Part shown: positions 1 through 5,417 of the stretch, piece by piece
Position numbering within the stretch: the first letter of the stretch is position 1
How the letters are laid out: every line of letters begins with the position of its first letter
From: JAQVYV01 sp964507305
GTDB lineage: Bacteria > Bacillota > Clostridia > Saccharofermentanales > UBA5734
Reading direction: 5' to 3'
Assembly (NCBI GenBank): GCA_964507305.1
Contig: CAZDPQ010000129.1
Location: 1-6,960, forward strand
DNA length: 6,960 nucleotides
Notes under the pieces: model-generated
The model's input: only the letters and a program-made list of their open reading frames with translations
Database searches by the model: none
What the model was told of the DNA's origin: nothing
Position numbers and translations under genes: made by a program

Positions 1-375
1 AGCGACGCGGATGTCGTGCTGCACGCGGTCACCAACGCGGTGTCCGGCATTTCCGGCGTCAACGTGCTCGGCGCGGTCTCAGACGAGATGTGCCTCGGCC
101 GCGGGATCACCGACAGCAGCGAATACCTGAGGGCCGCACTCGCCACCCTTGGCAGTGCGAAGCTCGTCCACATCTCGGTCTCGATCGAGTGCCTGCGCCC
201 GAAGCTTGCGGACCACATCGCGGCGATGCGCGAAAGCATCGCCCGGATCGCCGGGCTACCGGCCGGTTCGGTCGGCGTGACGGCCACATCGGGCGAGGGC
301 CTTACGGATTTCGGGCGGGGGCTTGGCATCCAGGCTATCTGCATCGTGACGGCAAAGCGTGAAGAGGATGGATAA
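1..375 (+). CDS. ispF: 2-C-methyl-D-erythritol 2,4-cyclodiphosphate synthase, 3' part (divergent)
   Basis: The reading frame is open from base 1 to the TAA at 373-375; the 5' end lies outside the window, so about the last 124 residues are seen. IspF converts CDP-methylerythritol phosphate to the cyclic diphosphate in the MEP route to isoprenoids; the family is a cytosolic trimer. The first 43 visible residues align without gaps to my memory of E. coli IspF residues 35-77 (SDADVVLHAVTNA against SDGDVALHALTDA), keeping the zinc-binding His (E. coli H42) and the later DS pair. The C-terminal half has the family pattern RPKLADHIAAMR and a TATSGEGL...GRGLGI block matching TATTTEKL...GRGEGI. Oddly, positions equal to E. 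coli D46, D56, D63 and D65 read N, V, E and C, and the GDIG motif is lost. The family call is firm; full activity is less certain. Whether an IspD domain is fused upstream cannot be seen. The 3' end overlaps aroEK by 8 bases. Confidence 0.85.
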   Translation, partial: SDADVVLHAVTNAVSGISGVNVLGAVSDEMCLGRGITDSSEYLRAALATLGSAKLVHISVSIECLRPKLADHIAAMRESIARIAGLPAGSVGVTATSGEGLTDFGRGLGIQAICIVTAKREEDG

Positions 376-1858
376 AAAAGGACTGAGAAAAAAATTGGGC
401 AGGCGGTTCCACATCCGCCTGCAGGGCAAAGCGGCCAGGCGCCTCGACCGGGGCGTCCTGTCCGGTGAGCCGACGCGCCGGTTCGGGCTGCTGGGGCATC
501 CCCTCGGGCACACGCTTTCCCCCTATATCCACAGGAAGATCATGGAAAGCGCAGGGATCAACGGGGAATACCGGGCATACGATGCCGATCCCCGCGATTT
601 CGATGCGGCCGCGGCCCGCCTGCTGGAGGATCTGGACGGCTTCAATGTGACGATCCCTTACAAGCAGGAGATCATCCCGAAGCTGGATTCCCTGGACCTG
701 CACGCTTCCCGGCTCGGGGCGGTCAACACGGTGTGCGGCGGCAGGGGATACAATACCGACGCCATCGGGTTCCGGCTTTCCTGCATGCCGCTGAAGGGCA
801 GGCGCGTCCTGCTGCTCGGCGCGGGCGGGACGGCCCGGGTCATGCTCGGCGAGGCGCTCGCCCAGCGGGCGCTGTCCGTCGGGATCCACGCGCGGAGGAC
901 GGAGCAGGCCGAAGAGCTGATCCGCCGGTATGCCGGCGATTTCCCGGAGACGCGGCTGTTCGTCGAGACGGCCGCCGGAGGGGAACCGGATCCGGACGCG
1001 CCCGGCGAGGCGTCGGCAGGCCTTTCCCCGTCGCACCGCTCGTCGCCCGAACCGTACGATGTCATACTGAATTCCACGCCCGTCGGCATGTGGCCGCACT
1101 GCGGGGGGATCCCCGTCAGCCGCGCCGTGATCGCCGAGGCGGAGTATGTGTTCGACGCCGTCTACAATCCGCTGGCGTCGCGCCTTGTCCTTGCGGCCCG
1201 CTCCCTCGGGGTCCGGGCGCAGTCGGGCCTCGAGATGCTCCTGCACCAGGCGGCCGCAGCCCAGAAGATATGGAATCCGGACCATGATTTCTCCGATTTT
1301 TCATTCATGACCCTTGAGCAGATGCTCCGACGCCGCCTGCTGAAGAAATTCCCGGTCAAGATCGTCCTGACAGGCTTCATGGGCAGCGGCAAGACCACGG
1401 TCGGCAAGGCTCTCGCCCGCTCCCTGGGGATCGGGTTCGCGGACATCGACCTGATGGTGGTGGAAGAAAACGCCAAGCCCGTTTCCGCGATTTTCAAGGA
1501 AGACGGAGAGGAGCATTTCAGGAAGTCGGAGAAAAACTGCATCCGGAAAGCCATGGAGATGCCGCGCAGCCTGGTCGTCGCGACGGGAGGCGGCGCCGTC
1601 ATGGATCCCGAAAATGTCGGGATCATCCGCGGGAACGGCGGGTTCCTCTTTTTCCTCCATACCTCCGCGGACACCATCTTCCGGCGGATCGGCGACGACG
1701 GCACCCGGCCGCTGCTCGGCGGGCGCAGCCGGCAGAAGGTCGAGGAGCTGTACCGGCAGAGGATGCCGCTGTACTACGCGTCGGCCGACTTCACCATCGA
1801 GGCGGAGGGCGGGATCCCGGACATCGTGGAGGATATCCGTTCGGCACTGGGATTCTGA
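368..1858 (+). CDS. aroEK: Bifunctional shikimate 5-dehydrogenase / shikimate kinase (AroE-AroK fusion)
   Basis: One uninterrupted frame encodes two enzymes for consecutive steps: NADP-dependent reduction of 3-dehydroshikimate, then ATP-dependent phosphorylation of shikimate. Residue numbers count from the GTG at 359. AroE part, about 40-310: shikimate-binding GHPLGHTLSP (46-55), catalytic Lys102 in NVTIPYK, catalytic Asp134 in YNTDAIGF, nucleotide loop GAGGTAR (154-160) with ARRT (178-181) where NADP-type enzymes carry NRT, NSTPVGM (238-244), and the closing GLEMLLHQ helix. AroK part, about 331-499: Walker A GFMGSGKT (339-346), shikimate contacts Asp364, Arg388, GGG 410-412, and lid/adenine-side Arg450 (TRPLL) and Arg468. 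All key residues of both enzymes are present. The linker is roughly 306-330, with no internal ribosome binding site. The start is uncertain: ATG 368 has GAAGAGG directly abutting it, GTG 359 has no clear site, and TTG 395 follows AAAGGA at 12 bases. A basic extension of some 35-40 residues precedes the AroE fold. Confidence 0.93.
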   Translation: MDKKGLRKKLGRRFHIRLQGKAARRLDRGVLSGEPTRRFGLLGHPLGHTLSPYIHRKIMESAGINGEYRAYDADPRDFDAAAARLLEDLDGFNVTIPYKQEIIPKLDSLDLHASRLGAVNTVCGGRGYNTDAIGFRLSCMPLKGRRVLLLGAGGTARVMLGEALAQRALSVGIHARRTEQAEELIRRYAGDFPETRLFVETAAGGEPDPDAPGEASAGLSPSHRSSPEPYDVILNSTPVGMWPHCGGIPVSRAVIAEAEYVFDAVYNPLASRLVLAARSLGVRAQSGLEMLLHQAAAAQKIWNPDHDFSDFSFMTLEQMLRRRLLKKFPVKIVLTGFMGSGKTTVGKALARSLGIGFADIDLMVVEENAKPVSAIFKEDGEEHFRKSEKNCIRKAMEMPRSLVVATGGGAVMDPENVGIIRGNGGFLFFLHTSADTIFRRIGDDGTRPLLGGRSRQKVEELYRQRMPLYYASADFTIEAEGGIPDIVEDIRSALGF

Positions 1859-1891
1859 GTCCGGGAATGAATGTTTTCTGACCCTTTGGCG

Positions 1892-1901
1892 AAAGCGCTT
1901 T
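1892..1901. promoter_or_regulatory. Operator-like palindrome AAAGCGCTTT
   Basis: A perfect 10-bp palindrome lies in the gap between aroEK and aroF, and its last three bases are part of the putative -35 box. LacI-family regulators, including CcpA, commonly bind palindromes centred on CG with flanking A/T runs, and this core fits that style. It matches the CcpA cre consensus at the central positions but not at three of the four outer ones (CG..AC where TG..CA is expected). A regulator site is an inference; a 10-bp palindrome can also arise by chance. Confidence 0.35.
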
Positions 1902-1928
1902 ACATGCGGCGGCCCTATCGGTTATAAA
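1899..1928 (+). promoter_or_regulatory. Candidate sigma-70/sigma-A promoter for aroF
   Basis: TTTACA (1899-1904, five of six to TTGACA) is followed after 18 bases by TATAAA (1923-1928, five of six to TATAAT). The expected start of transcription is near 1935, giving a leader of about 40 bases before the aroF ATG. The gap is visibly richer in A/T around these boxes than the flanking genes, and this is the only intergenic space in the window longer than 40 bases. It could drive aroF-aroB-aroA-aroC-aroQ separately from ispF-aroEK. Confidence 0.5.
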
Positions 1929-1935
1929 AAGAGCA

Positions 1936-1948
1936 TCCGCGCGGCGGA
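1936..1948 (+). other. Small inverted repeat in the aroF leader
   Basis: TCCGC-GCG-GCGGA forms a 5-bp GC-rich stem with a 3-base loop, just after the predicted transcription start and about 14 bases before the ribosome binding site. There is no following U run, so it is not a rho-independent terminator. It may stabilise the 5' end of the mRNA or be incidental in GC-rich DNA. Confidence 0.2.
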
Positions 1949-1962
1949 AAGCCCGGGAGCAC

Positions 1963-1968
1963 AAGGAG
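1963..1968 (+). promoter_or_regulatory. Ribosome binding site of aroF
   Basis: AAGGAG lies 7 bases before the ATG at 1976. It fixes that ATG as the start, which also puts the protein at the same length as the best-known homologue. Confidence 0.8.
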
Positions 1969-1975
1969 TGAGCGT

Positions 1976-2992
1976 ATGATTCTTGTTTTGAAGCAGGGCA
2001 TCACGAAGGAAGAGACCCTGGAGATCTGCGAGTGGATCTCGAAGTTCGGCGTGAGCGCCAATCCCATTTTCGGAAGCGGGACGACCATCGTCGGGCTGGT
2101 GGGCGATACCTCCGCCATCGATGTCCATGTCTTCGACAATGACGCGCGCATCGAGAAGGTCATGAAGGTCCAGGAGCCGTTCAAGCGCGCCAACCGGAAG
2201 TTCCACCCGGACAATTCCGTGATCGCGGTGGGCCCCTCCGTCAGCATCGGGGGCAAGAAGATCGTCATCGCCGCGGGGCCCTGCTCGATCGAATCCGAGG
2301 ACCAGATCCTGGCTGTCGCGGAGTCGGTGCGGGCGAGCGGGGCGGCTCTTCTGCGGGGCGGCGCGTTCAAGCCGCGCACCTCGCCGTATTCGTTCCAGGG
2401 GCTGAAGGCCGAGGGCCTTATGTATATGAAGAAGGCCGGCGAAAAGGCCGGGCTCCCGATCGTTTCCGAGATCACGAATCCCAACCAGATCGAGCTTTTC
2501 GAGGAATATGTCGACCTGATCCAGGTCGGCACGCGGAACATGCAGAATTTCGAACTGCTCAAGGAAGTCGGCAGGAGCCGCAGGCCCGTGCTGCTGAAGC
2601 GCGGGTTCGCCAATACGATCGAGGAGCTGCTGATGTCTGCCGAATACATCATGAGCAGCGGCAACCAGAATGTCATCCTGTGCGAACGGGGCATCCGGAC
2701 GTTCGAGACCGCCACGCGGAACACACTGGACATCAGCGCGATCCCCGTGCTCAAGAAGATGTCCCATCTGCCGGTTTTCATCGATCCGAGCCACGCGGCC
2801 GGCATGGCCTGGCTGGTCGAGCCGCTTTCCATGGCGGCGGTCGCCGCCGGGGCGGATGGCCTGATCATCGAGGTGCACAACGACCCGCCGAACGCCCTGT
2901 CGGACGGGCAGCAGTCCCTGACCCCGGAGGCATTCCGTGCGCTCACCGGCAGGCTCGCGCCGCTGGCGGCGCTGGTGGGCCGCGAGATCTGA
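1976..2992 (+). CDS. aroF: 3-deoxy-7-phosphoheptulonate synthase (DAHP synthase), type I-beta with N-terminal ferredoxin-like domain
   Basis: This enzyme condenses phosphoenolpyruvate with erythrose-4-phosphate, the entry step of the shikimate pathway, in the cytosol. At 338 residues it has the length I recall for the Thermotoga maritima enzyme and aligns to it with a one-residue offset. Residues 1 to about 85 form the ferredoxin-like (ACT-like) regulatory domain, which in T. maritima mediates inhibition by tyrosine and phenylalanine; end-product control is therefore likely here but is inferred. The catalytic barrel follows, with GPCSIES (101-107), the substrate motif RGGAFKPRTSPYSFQGL, and KRGF. 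Expected metal ligands are all present: Cys103 (GPC), His273 (DPSHAAG), Glu299 (IIEVH) and Asp310 (LSDGQQSL). There is no chorismate mutase domain. It is the first gene after the 117-bp gap and is followed 36 bases later by aroB, so it probably heads the operon and sets pathway flux. Confidence 0.96.
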   Translation: MILVLKQGITKEETLEICEWISKFGVSANPIFGSGTTIVGLVGDTSAIDVHVFDNDARIEKVMKVQEPFKRANRKFHPDNSVIAVGPSVSIGGKKIVIAAGPCSIESEDQILAVAESVRASGAALLRGGAFKPRTSPYSFQGLKAEGLMYMKKAGEKAGLPIVSEITNPNQIELFEEYVDLIQVGTRNMQNFELLKEVGRSRRPVLLKRGFANTIEELLMSAEYIMSSGNQNVILCERGIRTFETATRNTLDISAIPVLKKMSHLPVFIDPSHAAGMAWLVEPLSMAAVAAGADGLIIEVHNDPPNALSDGQQSLTPEAFRALTGRLAPLAALVGREI

Positions 2993-3017
2993 CGGCGGGC
3001 GGCGGACGGAGGGCAGC

Positions 3018-3023
3018 AGGAGG
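3018..3023 (+). promoter_or_regulatory. Ribosome binding site of aroB
   Basis: A perfect AGGAGG sits 5 bases before the ATG at 3029, in the 36-base GC-rich spacer after aroF. It settles the aroB start. Confidence 0.85.
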
Positions 3024-3028
3024 CGACG

Positions 3029-4090
3029 ATGCCGGACATCCTGGCAGCCGCGGACAGCGGCAGTTATGAAATCAAGATCGCGAACGGATCCCTCGCCCAG
3101 GCGGGCGCGGCCGCTGCGTCGCTCGCGCGCGGCAGGCGGGCGTACATCGTCACGGACGGGAATGTCGCGCGGCATTATCTGGCGCCGGTCGAGGCGTCTC
3201 TCGCGAAGCACGGCTTCCGGACCGGGCACAGCATCCTTCCGCCCGGCGAAGCGACCAAGAGCATCCAGCAGCTGCTCGGACTGTACGACGCGTTCCACGG
3301 CTTTTCTCTGACAAGGGCCGATCTTATCGTCGCGCTCGGCGGGGGCGTGATCGGGGATCTCGCGGGTTTCGCTGCGGCTACCTATCTCCGGGGCGTTCCC
3401 CTGATCCAGATCCCCACGACGCTCCTCGCACAGGTCGATTCGTCGGTCGGGGGCAAGACGGCGATCGACATGCCTTTCGGCAAAAATATGGTCGGGGCGT
3501 TTTACCAGCCGTCCGCAGTGATCATCGATCCGTCGGTGCTCGGGACGCTGCCCCGGGAGACGATGAACGACGGAATGGCCGAGGTCATCAAGTATGCCTG
3601 CATCCGGGACGCGGTGCTGTTCGACGCCATCGCCTCCGGAGCGATGGACATCGGCGTGACCATCGAGCGGTGCGTGAGGATCAAGATCGCCGTCGTCGCC
3701 GGCGATGAGAGGGACCGCGGTGAAAGGATGCTTCTCAACTTCGGCCATACGGTCGGCCACGCGCTCGAGAAGGCGACCGGCTTCTGCCGGTATACGCACG
3801 GACAGGCCGTCGCGATCGGCATGGCCGCCGCCTGCGCGATGGGGGAGAAGCTCGGGGTCACGCCGCCCGGCACGGGCCGGCGCGTGCGTGCGCTGCTGGA
3901 GCGGTTTTCGCTGCCTTCCGCCTCGGACCTGGACGCGGACGCGATCCGCGAAGCCATCCGCTCGGATAAGAAAAATTTATCGGATCGGATCTATTTTGTG
4001 TTCCTGCGCGACATCGGCGAGGGGATCCTGTATCCGCTGCAGCTGTCCGCGCTGGACGGACTGATCGGGGAGGTGCCGCGTGATGCCTGA
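3029..4090 (+). CDS. aroB: 3-dehydroquinate synthase
   Basis: AroB converts DAHP to 3-dehydroquinate, the second step of the pathway, using NAD and a divalent metal. The 353-residue length is normal. Visible motifs in order: the NAD-binding GGGVIGDLAGF (104-114), PTTLLAQVDSSVGGKTAI (129-146) with the conserved Asp and Lys, NDGMAEVIKY (180-189) carrying metal ligand Glu185, LNFGHTVGHALE (237-248) with ligand His240, and HGQAVAIGM (257-265) with ligand His257. The 17-residue spacing between the two His ligands is the same as in E. coli AroB. RSDKKN (311-316) supplies the usual basic residues near the C terminus. All catalytic features expected for a working enzyme are present. The gene ends 8 bases into aroA, consistent with translational coupling to the EPSP synthase. 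Confidence 0.97.
   Translation: MPDILAAADSGSYEIKIANGSLAQAGAAAASLARGRRAYIVTDGNVARHYLAPVEASLAKHGFRTGHSILPPGEATKSIQQLLGLYDAFHGFSLTRADLIVALGGGVIGDLAGFAAATYLRGVPLIQIPTTLLAQVDSSVGGKTAIDMPFGKNMVGAFYQPSAVIIDPSVLGTLPRETMNDGMAEVIKYACIRDAVLFDAIASGAMDIGVTIERCVRIKIAVVAGDERDRGERMLLNFGHTVGHALEKATGFCRYTHGQAVAIGMAAACAMGEKLGVTPPGTGRRVRALLERFSLPSASDLDADAIREAIRSDKKNLSDRIYFVFLRDIGEGILYPLQLSALDGLIGEVPRDA
4067..4073 (+). promoter_or_regulatory. Ribosome binding site of aroA, inside aroB
   Basis: GGGGAGG lies 6 bases before GTG 4080 and 9 bases before ATG 4083, which are adjacent in-frame codons. Either start is compatible; ATG 4083 is chosen because ATG is the stronger initiator. The two options differ by a single residue. 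Confidence 0.65.
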
Positions 4091-5417
4091 CCTCCGCCGG
4101 CCGCCGGATGATCCCGCAGACCTATATGTCGCTCCCGGCAGGCTGAGCGGGACCGTGCGCGTCCCGCAGTCCAAGAGCATCGCGCACCGGGCCGTGATCT
4201 GTTCGGCGCTTTCGCGGTTTGCCGCGGAAGGCGGCCTGACGGACGCGGCGTATCTCCTTCCGGAGGATGCCGCGCGGGCTGACCGGATCGATACGGGAGA
4301 CGGGACCGGCCTTTCCGCCGACATCGCGGTGACACGCCAGGCCATGGCGGACCTTCTGCGGGGGCATCGCACGATTTTCTGCGGCGAATCGGGATCGACC
4401 CTGCGCTTTCTGATCCCGGTGGCGGCCGCTCTGGGCCGCGAGACCGTGTTTACGGGAGCCGGGAGGCTCCCCGGCAGGCCGCTCGCGGAATACGGGGAGA
4501 TCCTCGGAAGCCGCGGGGTACGGCTCGGATTTCCGTCCGGGACCGGCACGTATCTGCCGCTGGAGATCCGCGGCCGCCTGGAGCCCGGGACATTCCGCGT
4601 GCCGGGCAATGTCAGTTCGCAGTACATCACGGGCCTGCTGCTCGCGCTTCCGCTGCTCGGCGGCGATTCGAGGATCGAGGTGACGTCGGAGATCGAGTCG
4701 GAAGGCTACATCGACCTGACGATCGCCGTGCTGAAGGATTTCGGCGTGACGGTGGAGCGGGAGGGCCGCGTGTTCCTCGTTCCCGGGCGCCAGCAGTACC
4801 GCGATATCGACTTTACGGTCGAAGGCGATTATTCCCAGGCGGCGTTCTGGCTGACAGCCGGCTATCTCGGCAGCGACATCGCAGTCGAGGGACTGCGGCC
4901 CGATTCCGCCCAGGGAGACCGGCGCATCGGCGAGCTTCTCGGCCGGTTCCGCGTGCGGACGGCAGCGGCGGCCGGCTCCGGAGATCCGGACACGGCGGGC
5001 GAAGGGGCGATCGTGATCGACGCGTCCCAGATCCCCGACCTCGTCCCGATCCTCTGCGTCGCCGCCGCCTTCACCCCGGCTGTCACCCGCATCGTGCGGG
5101 CGGGCCGGCTCAGGCTGAAAGAAAGCGACCGGATCGCCAGCACGGCCGCGCTGATCCGGGCGATCGGCGGGCAGGCGGCGGAAACGGAAGACGGCATCGT
5201 TGTCACGGGGATCGACAGGCGGACCGCCCGGCTGAAGGGCGGGCGCGCCGACAGTTTCGGGGACCACCGGATCGCCATGGCGGCCGCGATCGCCGCGGCG
5301 GCGACGGAGGAGGGGGTCACGATCCGGGGCTGGCGGTGCGTGGACAAGTCGTATCCCGGTTTTTTCAGGGACCTGGTCAAGGTCAAAGGAGAGGTGTATG
5401 GGATCGATTTTCGGTAA
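4083..5417 (+). CDS. aroA: 3-phosphoshikimate 1-carboxyvinyltransferase (EPSP synthase)
   Basis: AroA transfers the enolpyruvyl group of phosphoenolpyruvate to shikimate-3-phosphate, step six of the pathway. Numbering is from GTG 4080. Seen in order: PQSKSIAHR (29-37) with the PEP-contacting Lys32; CGESGSTLRFL (101-111), the counterpart of E. coli LGNAGTAMRPL, with the key Gly and Arg109 kept; PGNVSSQYITGLL; GDYSQAAFW; IPDLVPIL with the catalytic Asp; RLKESDRI with the catalytic Glu; GDHRIAM; and DKSYPGFF near the end. The length is close to normal apart from about 14 extra N-terminal residues. The stretch between PQSKSIAHR and CGESGST is unusual: it seems to carry some 22 extra residues before SADIAVT and to lack a similar number after it. 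Other frames here are closed by stops, so a simple frameshift pair is unlikely. The gene overlaps aroB by 8 bases and aroC by 20. Confidence 0.96.
   Translation: MPDLRRPPDDPADLYVAPGRLSGTVRVPQSKSIAHRAVICSALSRFAAEGGLTDAAYLLPEDAARADRIDTGDGTGLSADIAVTRQAMADLLRGHRTIFCGESGSTLRFLIPVAAALGRETVFTGAGRLPGRPLAEYGEILGSRGVRLGFPSGTGTYLPLEIRGRLEPGTFRVPGNVSSQYITGLLLALPLLGGDSRIEVTSEIESEGYIDLTIAVLKDFGVTVEREGRVFLVPGRQQYRDIDFTVEGDYSQAAFWLTAGYLGSDIAVEGLRPDSAQGDRRIGELLGRFRVRTAAAAGSGDPDTAGEGAIVIDASQIPDLVPILCVAAAFTPAVTRIVRAGRLRLKESDRIASTAALIRAIGGQAAETEDGIVVTGIDRRTARLKGGRADSFGDHRIAMAAAIAAAATEEGVTIRGWRCVDKSYPGFFRDLVKVKGEVYGIDFR
5385..5394 (+). promoter_or_regulatory. Ribosome binding site of aroC, inside aroA
   Basis: AAAGGAGAGG, with its AAAGGAG core at 5385-5391, sits 6 bases before the ATG at 5398 and within the last codons of aroA. 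It supports the 20-base overlap being real rather than a start miscall. Confidence 0.8.

Noticed and set aside
335..1285. A 316-codon - strand frame opposite aroEK
   Set aside because: Shadow of the AroE coding frame with biased composition and no motif; no ribosome binding site or promoter seen.
1300..1345. A separate start for shikimate kinase at an ATG between the two domains
   Set aside because: The ATG at 1307 is preceded by CCGATTTTTCATTC with no Shine-Dalgarno sequence, and the frame runs unbroken from AroE, so a fusion is the better reading.
1859..1975. Rho-independent terminator, T-box or leader-peptide attenuator in the gap before aroF
   Set aside because: No stable stem followed by a T run was found, the gap is too short for a T-box, and no short frame with repeated Trp, Phe or Tyr codons is present.
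2993..3028. Short GC-rich repeat-like spacer between aroF and aroB as a regulatory element
   Set aside because: It is only 36 bases, with simple GGC/GGA-rich composition and the aroB ribosome binding site; nothing further can be supported.
1922..3799. A 625-codon open frame on the - strand across aroF and aroB
   Set aside because: It lies opposite two clear enzymes, its translation is rich in Arg, Pro, Asp and Gly with no recognisable domain, and such long antisense frames are usual in GC-rich genes.
4215..4320. A compensating pair of frameshifts in aroA
   Set aside because: Both alternative frames across this stretch hit stop codons and give no better match to AroA.
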